A model generated the notes under the pieces. That model was not told the origin of the DNA. It ran no database searches and saw nothing but the letters and a program-made list of their open reading frames with translations. Positions 1-8,058 of a stretch of 64,000 nucleotides of DNA are shown piece after piece. The position numbers and the translations under genes were made by a program. Position 1 is the first letter of the stretch. Each line of letters starts with the position of its first letter. This stretch comes from Sorangium cellulosum So ce56 (lineage in GTDB: Bacteria > Myxococcota_A > Polyangia > Polyangiales > Polyangiaceae), in the NCBI RefSeq assembly GCF_000067165.1, contig NC_010162.1, forward strand, positions 10,590,501-10,654,500, given 5' to 3'.

Positions 1-170
1 CCGCCAGAGCAGGCGAGCGCAGCGAGGCTGAGGATCACGAGGCCGGCGAGCTTGAGGCGCGCCGGGGACGCGAGGTCCCACACGACGAGCAGCAGGGCCG
101 CCGCGATGAGGACGAGCTCCGGCGCGAAGTAGGCGAGGCTCGCGACGTTGTCGAGGGTGCGGGGTTCCAC
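1..170 (-). CDS. nuoN: NADH-quinone oxidoreductase subunit N (partial)
   Basis: This is the N-terminal 56 codons of a membrane protein that runs off the window edge. It starts at GTG 170-168, three bases after the nuoM stop. The visible product begins MEPRTLDNVASLAYFAPELV and goes straight into a first hydrophobic helix (LVLIAAALLLVVWDL) and then a second one. That is the usual start of NuoN, one of the three antiporter-like proton-pumping subunits of respiratory complex I. Position directly after nuoL and nuoM supports the call and implies co-translation with nuoM. Only the N-terminus is visible, so catalytic lysines cannot be checked. Confidence 0.82.
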   Translation of the reverse strand, partial: MEPRTLDNVASLAYFAPELVLIAAALLLVVWDLASPARLKLAGLVILSLAALACSG

Positions 171-173
171 GGC

Positions 174-2438
174 TTACCTGGCGCTGGCGAGGGCGCCCTG
201 GCCCGGCGAGGCGCCCTCCTCCGGGGCGCCCGCGCGGGCGTACGCGGCGCCGCCCACGCCGTCTGCGCCTGGCGCGCCGGCGATCTGGGACTGCCCCGGC
301 CTGTCGACGAGGCGGTGCACGTCGAGGGCCCCGCGATCGATGAGGCTGAGCAGCGGGCGCGGCCAGAAGCCGAGGACGAGGACCAGCGCCGCGAGCGGCG
401 CGATCGACGCGAGCTCTCGCCCGCTGATCTCCGGGAACTTCCCGCCGAACGGCTCGAGGTACTTGCTCTGCCGCCACGACGCGCGGAACGTGCCGAGGAA
501 CATCCGCTGGAGGGCCCAGAGGTGGTAGGCCGCGGTGAGGATGACGCCGACGGCGGCGAGGATCGTGAGGGCGCGGTAGCGCGGGAAGGCGCCGATGAAC
601 GTCATCGCCTCCCCCCAGAAGCCGGACAGGCCGGGCAGGCCGAGCGACGCCATGAACGCGAAGCCGACGAGCGCGGTGTAGAGCGGCATCTCCGAGGCGA
701 GGCCGCCGAACCTGTCGATGTCGCGCGTGTGCACGCGGTCGTAGACCACGCCGACCAGGGTGAAGAGCATCCCGGTGATCAGGCCGTGGTTGAACATCTG
801 GACGAGGCAGGCCTGGATGCCCTGCGGCGTCATCGCGCCGAGCGCCAGCAGCGTGAAGCCCATGTGGCTGACGGAGGAGTAGGCCACGAGCTTCTTCAGG
901 TCGCTCTGCGCCATGGCGCAGAAGGCGCCGTAGAGGATGTTGACCACCCCGAACACCGCCATGGCCGGCGCGGCCCACTGCGTCGCCTCGGGCAGCAGGG
1001 TGAAGTTGATGCGGAGGATGCCGTAGGTGCCCATCTTGAGGAGCACCCCCGCGAGGATCACGCTGATCGCGGTCGGCGCCTCCACGTGGGCGTCCGGCAG
1101 CCAGGTGTGGAACGGGAACATCGGGATCTTGATGGCGAACCCGACGAAGAGCCAGATCCAGACCACCTTCACCGCGGCGACGCCGAGGATCGTGAGCCCC
1201 TGCGCCGCCCAGGCCACCCGCGAGAGCTCCGGGATCGAGAAGATGCGCTCGGTGGCCTGGCCGTCGACCAGGTAGGTGTGGCCGGCGTTCAGGTAGAACC
1301 AGATGAACGCGAGCAGCATGAAGACGCTGCCGGCCAGCGTGTAGAGGAAGAACTTGATCGCCGCGTACTCGCGCCGCGGTCCGCCCCAGATGCCGATGAG
1401 GAAGTACATCGGCAGGAGCATCACCTCCCAGAAGACGAAGAAGAGGAACAGGTCGAGCGCGATGAAGACGCCGAACATCCCCGTGACGAGGAGGTTGTAC
1501 ATCGCGAAGTAGCCCTTGAGCTGGTCGTGGACGCTGTAGCTCGCGAGGGCGCCCACGAACGAGATCAGCGCCGTGAGCAGGACCATCGAGATCGACACGC
1601 CGTCGACGCCGACGAAGTACTCGACGTTCAGCGAGCGGATCCACACGCCGTGCTCGATGAACTGGTAGCCGTCGTTCCCGTCGGCCCTGGTGAAGCCCCG
1701 ATCGAACTGCGCGTAGAGCCACGCCGCGAGCACGAGGTTCACGCCCATCAGCACGACGGTCATCAGCCGGAGCTTCCTGTCGTCCCGGTAACGCAAGAGG
1801 TGCGCGAGGAAGACCGCGACCACGCCGAGCAGCGGCAGGAACGTCAGGATCGAGAGGATGTGGTCGCCGACGAAGCCAAGGCTGCTCCCGCGCTCCGCGT
1901 GGATGCCCATCGCGACGGTCCGCGCTACACCCAGCGCGCCGGCCGCGCCGGCCGACACCGCGTCCGACTCGACGACGACGTGCCCGTAGAGCTCCCGCGC
2001 GCGCACGCCCGCGGTCTTCCACCGAACCACGACCTTCCGGCTCGCGCCCGGCGGGAGGGTCGCCGAGGTGCCGCCGCCCTCGAGCTCCACGCTGACGCCC
2101 GGCGGGACGCGCGGGTCCTCGGGGGACGTCCGCACGATCACCCGCGTCACCTTCAAGGGGCCGTCGCCCTGGTTCTCGATCGTGAACGAGCCGACGTGAT
2201 CCGGCCCGCTCGCGGCGAGCTCGACCGGCGCGCCGGGCGGCTCCGCGCGCAGCGCGATCTGGCCGCGCGGCCCGGGCGCCCTCGGCGCATCGAGCGCCTG
2301 CGCCAGCGCCGGCGGCGCCGCCCCGAGCACGACGGAGAGCGCGACCAGGAGGGGGATCAGGAGCTTCATCGAGGTGGACCTGGCCGATCTCGCGAGGGCG
2401 AATCCACGGCGCATGCTGACGAGGGAGAGGTTCGACAT
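174..2438 (-). CDS. nuoM: NADH-quinone oxidoreductase subunit M with an extra N-terminal exported domain
   Basis: This is a proton-pumping membrane subunit of complex I. The NuoM part starts near residue 190 and contains the conserved FWEVMLLPMYFLIG segment (helix-5 Glu), IKIPMFPFHTWLPDAHVEAP and KKLVAYSSVSHMGF. At 754 residues it is far longer than the usual ~510. The extra part is N-terminal: a signal-peptide-like segment (MKLLIPLLVALSVVLGAAPP, residues 24-43, ending in ALA-Q), then a ~120-residue beta-rich module (about 60-182) with FTIENQGDGPLKVTRV and LPPGASRKVVVRW. That module looks like an ASPM/SPD-2/Hydin-type Ig-like domain and should lie on the periplasmic side. A later start at 2369 (MKLLIP) would give a cleaner signal peptide. 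The gene lies 5-80 bp after nuoL, in the same transcript. Confidence 0.93.
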   Translation of the reverse strand: MSNLSLVSMRRGFALARSARSTSMKLLIPLLVALSVVLGAAPPALAQALDAPRAPGPRGQIALRAEPPGAPVELAASGPDHVGSFTIENQGDGPLKVTRVIVRTSPEDPRVPPGVSVELEGGGTSATLPPGASRKVVVRWKTAGVRARELYGHVVVESDAVSAGAAGALGVARTVAMGIHAERGSSLGFVGDHILSILTFLPLLGVVAVFLAHLLRYRDDRKLRLMTVVLMGVNLVLAAWLYAQFDRGFTRADGNDGYQFIEHGVWIRSLNVEYFVGVDGVSISMVLLTALISFVGALASYSVHDQLKGYFAMYNLLVTGMFGVFIALDLFLFFVFWEVMLLPMYFLIGIWGGPRREYAAIKFFLYTLAGSVFMLLAFIWFYLNAGHTYLVDGQATERIFSIPELSRVAWAAQGLTILGVAAVKVVWIWLFVGFAIKIPMFPFHTWLPDAHVEAPTAISVILAGVLLKMGTYGILRINFTLLPEATQWAAPAMAVFGVVNILYGAFCAMAQSDLKKLVAYSSVSHMGFTLLALGAMTPQGIQACLVQMFNHGLITGMLFTLVGVVYDRVHTRDIDRFGGLASEMPLYTALVGFAFMASLGLPGLSGFWGEAMTFIGAFPRYRALTILAAVGVILTAAYHLWALQRMFLGTFRASWRQSKYLEPFGGKFPEISGRELASIAPLAALVLVLGFWPRPLLSLIDRGALDVHRLVDRPGQSQIAGAPGADGVGGAAYARAGAPEEGASPGQGALASAR

Positions 2439-2445
2439 CGGCCGT

Positions 2446-5061
2446 TCACCGCAGGAAGTAATGAACGATGCTGAACAAGGCGACGCCGCCCAGGAGGAAA
2501 TAGACGTAGCTCTGGATGCGCCCGGTCTGCAGAGAGCGGAGCTTCGCCCCGGCGCTCAGCGTGCCCTCGGCGACGAGGTTCACGACGCCGTCGACGAGGT
2601 ACCGATCGATGGCGCCCGTGACCCAGGCGGCGGCCCGGGTCAGGACCGCGATCCCGTTGACGATGCCGTCGACGATCCAGCGGTCCATCTCGGCGAAGAA
2701 GAGGCGCAGCGAGAGGGCGGCGCGCACCACCGTCGCGTCGTAGATCTCGTCGACGTAGTACTTGTTCGAGAGGAGCTGGAAGCCCGGGAGCCGCCGCTCC
2801 TCCTCGGCCCAGCGCGGGGAGCGGCGCGCGCCGTAGCGGGCGCGCGCGAGCGAGAAGGAGACGATCGCGCCGCCGACGGAGAGCGCCATGAGCGCGAGCT
2901 CGAGCCCCAGCCCGTGGCGCCGGAACGAGACCTCCGCGTGAGCGAACACCGGATGGAGCCACGCCTCCAGCAGGGGCTCGCCGTGGCCGCCGACGAAGTG
3001 GCTGGAGAAGCCGAACACGACGCCCGCGCCCGCCGACAGGACCGCCAGCACCGCGAGCACCCAGGTGATCGCCGGCGGCGACTCGTGGACCTGGGTCTCG
3101 ATCTCCTTGCGGGCGTGGGGCCCCTCGAACGTCAGGAAGTAGCTCCGCCACATGTAGAACGAGGTGCCGAGCGCCGCCGCGAGGCCCATCCCGTAGAGGA
3201 GCAGCCCCGGGATCGGGCCGGTGTTCTCGGTGCCGAACGCCTTCCAGAGGATCTCGTCCTTGGACCAGAAGCCCGCGAAGAACGGGATGGGCGCGGCGGT
3301 GATGGCGAGGCACGCCGCCTGGTACGTCCGCGCCGTGAGCGGCATGACGCGGCGGAGGCCGCCCATGTTGCGCATGTCCTGGGCCGCGGCCTCGTCGTGC
3401 TCCACCGCGTGCATCCCGTGGATCACCGAGCCGGAGCCGAGGAACAGGCACGCCTTGAAGAAGGCGTGCGTCATCAGGTGGAACACGGCGGCCCAGTACG
3501 CCCCGACGCCGACCCCGATGAACATGAAGCCGAGCTGGCTCACCGTGCTGTAGGCGAGCACCTTCTTGATGTCGTACTGGAAGAAGCCGATCGTCGCCGC
3601 GAGGAGCGCCGTCGAGGCCCCGATGAGCGCGATGACGCCGCCCGCGACCGGGCTCAGCGAGAACAGGAAGCTGAGGCGCGCGACCATGTAAACGCCGGCC
3701 GTGACCATGGTGGCGGCGTGGATCAGCGCGGAGACGGGGGTCGGGCCGGCCATCGCGTCCGGCAGCCAGACGTGGAGCGGGATCTGGGCGCTCTTGCCGG
3801 CGGCGCCGACGAAGAGGAAGAGGCAAGCCAGCGTGATCAGCGCGACGCCGCCCCACACCGTCTTCGACTCGAGGGCATCCTTGAGGAACGCCTTGCCGCT
3901 CGCGTCCTTGATGACGAGCTGATCGTGGATCTCGCGGAACGTGACCGTCGAGCCCACGGTCGCCACCACGATCTCCTTGCCCGGCTCGACGCGCATCCGC
4001 TCGATCGCGGCGATCTCGACGCCATCGCCCCCGATCACGGCGCCGTCGCCCGGCACGATCACAACGGAGTGCGCCCCGGCGTCGATCTCCTTGCGGATGA
4101 AGGGGGACACGCCGAACGGCCGCGGGCTCGAGGCGAGCTGAGCGGCGTCGGCGATACCGAGGTACACGCGCGCGCCGGGATGACCGGTGAAGGTGAGGTA
4201 TCCCTTCGCCCCTGCGAGCGGCTGCGCCTTGCGCTCGCCCGCCTTGCCGCCGGCGCCGTCCTTCGCCCCGGCGGAGGCGCCGTGATCGCCGCGCGCCTCC
4301 GCGGCCACCGCGATGAAGCGCGCGCGGTAATCGGAGAGGAACCGGCCGTCGTCGAGCCACCTGGCGCCGAGACCCCAGAAGAGGAGCGCGAGGCCGCACA
4401 CGAAGCCCCAGTCGCCGATCCGGTTCACGACGAAGGCCTTCATGCCGGCAGAGGCCTTCTTGTAGTCGCTGTACCAGAACCCGATGAGCAGATAGCTGCA
4501 GAGGCCGACGCCCTCCCAGCCGAAGAACATCACGATGAAGTTGTCCCCGAGGACGAGGAGCAACATCGAGAAGACGAAGAGGTTCAGGTAGGTAAAGAAT
4601 CGCCAGTACGCCGGCTCGGCCTCCATGTACGAGGCGGCGTAAACATGGATGAGCGTGCCGACGCCGGTGATGATCAGCGTCATGAGGCAGCTCAGCGGAT
4701 CCATCACGAACGCGAAGTTCGCGTCGAGCGATCCGATGCGGATCATCTGCCAGGCGAAGCTGTAGAGCGCGCGTTCCCCCGGAGCGAGCCCGATGAGCTG
4801 GACGAAGCTCGCGAGCCCGAGGGCGAAGGCGCCCAGCATGGCGCCCACGGCGACGAGCGTGACGCCGAGGCTCCCGATGTGGAGCCGCCTCGACACATCG
4901 CGACCGAACGCGCTCCGCTGCAACGCGCGGCCGAACAGCGCGTTGATCACCGCGCCGAGCATCGGCAGGAGCGGAATCCACCAGAGTGGCGTCAGCGCCG
5001 TGTGGACGTGCGTGACCTGGCCGGAGTAGTCGGGCATCGTTGGGGCAGCCGGTGAGAACAT
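2446..5061 (-). CDS. nuoL: NADH-quinone oxidoreductase subunit L with a large loop insertion
   Basis: This is the distal proton-pumping subunit of complex I, with the long lateral helix expected at the C-terminus. Diagnostic stretches are FFGWEGVGLCSYLLIGFWY (helix-5 Glu), VVNRIGDWGF, GKSAQIPLHVWLPDAMAGP (pump Lys) and TPVSALIHAATMVTAGVY. The protein has 871 residues against 610-660 normally. The excess is mainly one insertion of roughly 145 residues (about 240-395) between the helix after NRIGDWGF and the GGVALITLACLFLFVGAAGK helix. The insert is Ala/Gly/Lys-rich first and then looks like a folded beta-rich domain. The ATG at 5061 has no Shine-Dalgarno sequence; an internal ATG at 5037 is possible. 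The upstream neighbour is engB, not nuoK, so this is a separate nuoLMN cluster. Confidence 0.95.
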   Translation of the reverse strand: MFSPAAPTMPDYSGQVTHVHTALTPLWWIPLLPMLGAVINALFGRALQRSAFGRDVSRRLHIGSLGVTLVAVGAMLGAFALGLASFVQLIGLAPGERALYSFAWQMIRIGSLDANFAFVMDPLSCLMTLIITGVGTLIHVYAASYMEAEPAYWRFFTYLNLFVFSMLLLVLGDNFIVMFFGWEGVGLCSYLLIGFWYSDYKKASAGMKAFVVNRIGDWGFVCGLALLFWGLGARWLDDGRFLSDYRARFIAVAAEARGDHGASAGAKDGAGGKAGERKAQPLAGAKGYLTFTGHPGARVYLGIADAAQLASSPRPFGVSPFIRKEIDAGAHSVVIVPGDGAVIGGDGVEIAAIERMRVEPGKEIVVATVGSTVTFREIHDQLVIKDASGKAFLKDALESKTVWGGVALITLACLFLFVGAAGKSAQIPLHVWLPDAMAGPTPVSALIHAATMVTAGVYMVARLSFLFSLSPVAGGVIALIGASTALLAATIGFFQYDIKKVLAYSTVSQLGFMFIGVGVGAYWAAVFHLMTHAFFKACLFLGSGSVIHGMHAVEHDEAAAQDMRNMGGLRRVMPLTARTYQAACLAITAAPIPFFAGFWSKDEILWKAFGTENTGPIPGLLLYGMGLAAALGTSFYMWRSYFLTFEGPHARKEIETQVHESPPAITWVLAVLAVLSAGAGVVFGFSSHFVGGHGEPLLEAWLHPVFAHAEVSFRRHGLGLELALMALSVGGAIVSFSLARARYGARRSPRWAEEERRLPGFQLLSNKYYVDEIYDATVVRAALSLRLFFAEMDRWIVDGIVNGIAVLTRAAAWVTGAIDRYLVDGVVNLVAEGTLSAGAKLRSLQTGRIQSYVYFLLGGVALFSIVHYFLR

Positions 5062-5148
5062 GGGCCGGCACGCGCGTCTTGCTCTGCAACCACCCCGCGA
5101 CGTGTCAGTCGGCTCTGGTGACTCCCCCGCGGAACCGGAGGAGCCGCA

Positions 5149-5177
5149 CGTTAATGGAGGGTCACAGGGCGGGTCAA
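5149..5177 (-). promoter_or_regulatory. candidate promoter of nuoLMN
   Basis: Read on the minus strand there is TTGACC (5177-5172), a 17-base spacer and TTAACG (5154-5149), about 85 bases upstream of the nuoL ATG. The -35 box is good and the -10 box weak. It lies in the 183-bp gap after engB, so nuoL could have its own transcript instead of relying on read-through. Confidence 0.4.
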
Positions 5178-5244
5178 TACTTCCATCGGCCCTGTTCCAC
5201 GGCGAGACGCGCTGTTCTTGCGCGCATCTCGCACCTCTGCGAGG

Positions 5245-6012
5245 TCAGCCGTCGGTCGTCCGCTGGTCATCGTCCTCGCGCGCGGCGCCGCCGCTCGATG
5301 ACGGCGCCGCGCCGCCGAGCTGCGTCACGCGCCGGATCGCGAGCCACAGATCCCGCCTGCCCTCGCCGGTGATCGACGAGAACCCGATCGCGCGGCGGAG
5401 ACCGCCGCCCGCCATGCGCGGGGCCGCCGCGGACAGCTGGTCCAGCGCGCGCCGGACCGACGAGCGCTGCACCTTGTCGACCTTCGTCGCGACGAGCAGC
5501 AGCTCCACCGGCCGTCGCGCGACGTCGCGGGACGCCTCGATGAAGCGGATGAGCTCGAGATCGTCCTCCTCGAGGCCCCGCCGCGCGTCGACCAGGAGCA
5601 GCACCGCGGCGAGCGTGACGCGCCCGCGCAGGTACCCCTCGATCAGCGACGCCCACGCCGCTTGCTCGGACTTCGAGCGCCGGGTGAAGCCGTACCCCGG
5701 CAGATCCACGAGCTGGAACACCGCGCCGTCGCGGGCCCGCGCCTCGTAGAGGTTGATCTGCCGCGTCGAGCCGGGGTTCGAGCTCGTCCGGACGAGCCCT
5801 TTGCGCTCGACGAGCGTGTTGATGAGGCTCGACTTGCCGACGTTCGAGCGCCCGGCAAACGCCACCTCCGCGCTGACGGGCGGAGGGAGCGACGCGAGCG
5901 AGCCCGCGCCGGCGACGAAGGACGAGTCGACGATCTGGAACGGATCGAGCTGCCGCTCGGCGCGCGCCGGCGGAGCAGCTTGAGGCTTGGGGGCGCGGCG
6001 GGAGGTGGTCAC
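5245..6012 (-). CDS. engB: ribosome biogenesis GTPase EngB (YihA/YsxC)
   Basis: This is a small TRAFAC-class GTPase needed for assembly of the large ribosomal subunit. All G motifs are visible: G1 GRSNVGKSS, the switch-I Thr in GSTRQIN, G3 DLPGYGF, G4 TKVDK and G5 SSITGEG. The start is GTG at 6012, giving VTTSRRAPKPQ and 255 residues. The first ~25 residues and the acidic Gly/Ser tail (SSSGGAAREDDDQRTTDG) are longer than in E. coli. The GTG overlaps the TGA of the upstream DUF971 gene (GTGA), so the two are translationally coupled. Confidence 0.93.
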   Translation of the reverse strand: MTTSRRAPKPQAAPPARAERQLDPFQIVDSSFVAGAGSLASLPPPVSAEVAFAGRSNVGKSSLINTLVERKGLVRTSSNPGSTRQINLYEARARDGAVFQLVDLPGYGFTRRSKSEQAAWASLIEGYLRGRVTLAAVLLLVDARRGLEEDDLELIRFIEASRDVARRPVELLLVATKVDKVQRSSVRRALDQLSAAAPRMAGGGLRRAIGFSSITGEGRRDLWLAIRRVTQLGGAAPSSSGGAAREDDDQRTTDG

Positions 6013-6347
6013 TTCGAGCGGGGCGGCTGGAACTGCGGCTTGCACTCGTCGCACTGGCAGAGCGAGCGCAGGTACCGGAAGGTGTAGATCCCCGAGTCGT
6101 GCCGATCGCCCCACGTGAACTGGAGCGCGTAGTTGCCGACCTGCTCGATCTCGCGGACGTTCAGGTCGCCGCCGGGCACGAAGTTGATCGTGCCGCCGTG
6201 CCCCTGGCAGTTCGCGCACGGGCAGTACCCGCGCAGGATCTCGTGCGGAAGGACGCTGCGATGGCCGTCGGCCCAGTGGATCTCCATCACCCGCGCGCCG
6301 TGCGGCGCCTTGACCTGAGTGGGAGTCAGCTTCGGATCCTGCGGCAT
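6009..6347 (-). CDS. DUF971 (GBBH-like) domain protein
   Basis: A 112-residue protein that is almost entirely one DUF971 domain, the fold also found at the N-terminus of gamma-butyrobetaine hydroxylase. It has the typical WADGHRSVLPHEILRGYCPCANCQGH and GNYALQFTWGDRHDSGIYTFRYLRSLC segments. Four cysteines (CPCANC, CQCDEC) make two CxxC-type pairs, which suggest metal binding in this member. The start at 6347 is set by a good ribosome binding site (GGAAGG) about six bases upstream; longer in-frame extensions are low-complexity. In other bacteria this family often sits near Fe-S or Mrp/ApbC genes. Here it is coupled to engB. Its precise role is unknown. Confidence 0.85.
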   Translation of the reverse strand: MPQDPKLTPTQVKAPHGARVMEIHWADGHRSVLPHEILRGYCPCANCQGHGGTINFVPGGDLNVREIEQVGNYALQFTWGDRHDSGIYTFRYLRSLCQCDECKPQFQPPRSK

Positions 6348-6585
6348 CGTGCCCTTCCAGGCGACGGCAGTACCACGCCGATCCGGCGCTGCAAAGCGCC
6401 GCGGCGCGTCGGCCGCGCGCCGCTCCGCTTTTCTCGGATCCCGCGGTGCCTCCGGGGTTTCCAGGGCTCCCCCAGGGCTCGCCCGCGCCGGCGCTCTCCG
6501 CGCCCTCCCGGGCGCCTCGGGCCAGCACAGGAGCGGGAGCGGACCGCGGCTGCGCACGTCACGCGCGTTGCGCACGTCACGCACG

Positions 6586-7605
6586 TCACCCTGCGGCGAC
6601 CACCCGCGCATCGACGGGGGCGAGCGTCGCCTCGACGCGCTCGAGGATCCGCACGACCGCGGCGCCCTCGTCGAGCGGCGTCAGCGGCGGCGCGCGGTCC
6701 TCGACGCAGCGGAGGAAATGCTCGATCTCCACGGAGAGCGGCTCGCGCCACGGCACCTCGAGCTCGCTCCCGGCCGGCGCGAGCTCGAGGTGCGCGGCGC
6801 GCTCGCCGGCCGGCGGGCCCGCCCCGGCGCCGCGCGCGTCCAGGAACACGATGCGGTCGGGCGCGCGCACGTCGTCGAAGACCGCGACGCCCGCGCTGCC
6901 GACGAGCCGCAGCCGCCGCTCCTTCGTCGGGCTCGACGAGCAGAGCTCGATCCGCGCCGCGAGGCCGCTCTCGAGGCGCGCCTCGAGCGTGACGAGCTCG
7001 CCGCACGGCGCGAGGTGGGCCCGCGCCTCGGCGAGCGGGCTCGAGTCGAGCGCCGAGAGCAACGAGAGATCGTGCGGCCCGAGCGTCCAGAGCGCCGACC
7101 GGGCCCCGCCGCCGGCGCCGGCGACGCCGGCGCTCATCGACAGGCGCGCCGCGCTGAAGCTCACGAGATCGCCGAGGCGCCGCTCGCGCGCGAGCGCGAC
7201 GAGGCGCACCACGGAGGGGTGGTAGCGGAGCAGGTGGCCGACCATGCCGATCCGGCCGAGCGCAGCGGCGCGGGAAGCGCAGCGATCGGCCTGCGCGGCG
7301 GAGAGGGCCAGCGGCTTCTCCACGAAGACATCGGCGCCGGCCTCGAGGGCCCGCAGCGCGAGCTCGGCGTGGCTCGCCGCGGGGGTCGCGATGATCACCG
7401 CGTCCACGCGCGCGGCCAGCGCCTCGTCGATCGTGCGCACGAGCCGCGCCCGCGGGGCGAGCGCGCGCGCCCGCGAGAGGCGGCCGCGGTCGACGTCCGC
7501 CACCGCGATCACGCGCGCCCGCGCGTTCTCCGACAGCGCGCGGAGGAGCTTCTCCCCCCACCGCCCGCAGCCCACCAGCGCAACCCGGACGTTCGCGGCG
7601 CTCAC
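6586..7605 (-). CDS. Gfo/Idh/MocA-family NAD(P)-dependent oxidoreductase
   Basis: A 339-residue dehydrogenase of the Gfo/Idh/MocA family. The Rossmann start is VRVALVGCGRWGEKLLRAL (GxGxxG-like), followed by a VIAVADVD second strand and VDAVIIATPAASHAELALRALEAGADVFVEKPLAL, the EKP motif whose Lys takes part in catalysis. The C-terminal alpha/beta domain contains the conserved WTLGPHDLSLL segment. The substrate cannot be read from sequence; sugar or inositol derivatives are usual. Its ATG overlaps the stop of the small upstream gene (ATGA), so the two are probably co-translated. It ends about 240 bp before the DUF971 start. Confidence 0.85.
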   Translation of the reverse strand: MSAANVRVALVGCGRWGEKLLRALSENARARVIAVADVDRGRLSRARALAPRARLVRTIDEALAARVDAVIIATPAASHAELALRALEAGADVFVEKPLALSAAQADRCASRAAALGRIGMVGHLLRYHPSVVRLVALARERRLGDLVSFSAARLSMSAGVAGAGGGARSALWTLGPHDLSLLSALDSSPLAEARAHLAPCGELVTLEARLESGLAARIELCSSSPTKERRLRLVGSAGVAVFDDVRAPDRIVFLDARGAGAGPPAGERAAHLELAPAGSELEVPWREPLSVEIEHFLRCVEDRAPPLTPLDEGAAVVRILERVEATLAPVDARVVAAG

Positions 7606-8003
7606 GGCGCCCCCGGCGCCGCGGCGGACTCGGCCGGCCGGAGCGTGAGCTCGCCGAGGATCGCCTCGCCCTCGGCGTTGCCCGGGTGGATCGAGGGCCC
7701 GTTGATGTCGACGAGGAAGTCGTACCGCGCGCGCGCCTCGCCCTCGATCGTCGCGCGCACGCGGACGTGCTGGAAGCAGGCCGACTCGGTGGTGGCGCTC
7801 CAGGCGGGCGCCTTCCCCGGGTGCCGCGCGCCGATCGCCTCCAGCACGCTCCGGCCGCCCTCGGGGCGGTACTGCTGCACGATGCCGAGCGCCGCCCTGC
7901 GGTCCGAGGCGTTGAACCTCGATTGCGTCCAGAGGACCGCGCCGCCGGCGGCGGCGCTGGTGCCCACGAGCAGCAGCATCCGCACCGCCTTGCCGTAGTC
8001 CAT
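7602..8003 (-). CDS. small membrane-anchored protein of unknown function
   Basis: I do not recognise this 133-residue protein. It has one N-terminal hydrophobic helix (VRMLLLVGTSAAAGGAVLWT, about residues 7-26), probably an uncleaved anchor. A ~100-residue soluble part follows, with CFQHVRVRATIEGEARARYDFLVDINGPSIHPGN, which looks beta-rich. Its stop overlaps the oxidoreductase ATG, so the two act in one operon. Upstream on the minus strand a TATACG box ends eight bases before the ATG and there is no Shine-Dalgarno sequence, which fits a leaderless transcript. Confidence 0.6.
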   Translation of the reverse strand: MDYGKAVRMLLLVGTSAAAGGAVLWTQSRFNASDRRAALGIVQQYRPEGGRSVLEAIGARHPGKAPAWSATTESACFQHVRVRATIEGEARARYDFLVDINGPSIHPGNAEGEAILGELTLRPAESAAAPGAP

Positions 8004-8058
8004 CCGCGAGCCGTATAGCCCCGGCGCTCGAGGAGAGCCAGCCGGGGCGGCGCGCCGC

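Noticed and set aside
315..2474. 719-codon plus-strand open frame over nuoM
   Set aside because: It is the antisense shadow of nuoM: Arg/Glu/His-rich, no family pattern, while the minus strand has unmistakable NuoM motifs.
2366..5089. 907-codon minus-strand frame and 893-codon plus-strand frame over nuoL
   Set aside because: Both are alternative frames of nuoL; neither has hydrophobic helices or known motifs.
6541..6595. GCACGTCACGC-type short repeats before the oxidoreductase stop
   Set aside because: Three imperfect copies only, in a short gap; too little to call a regulatory array.
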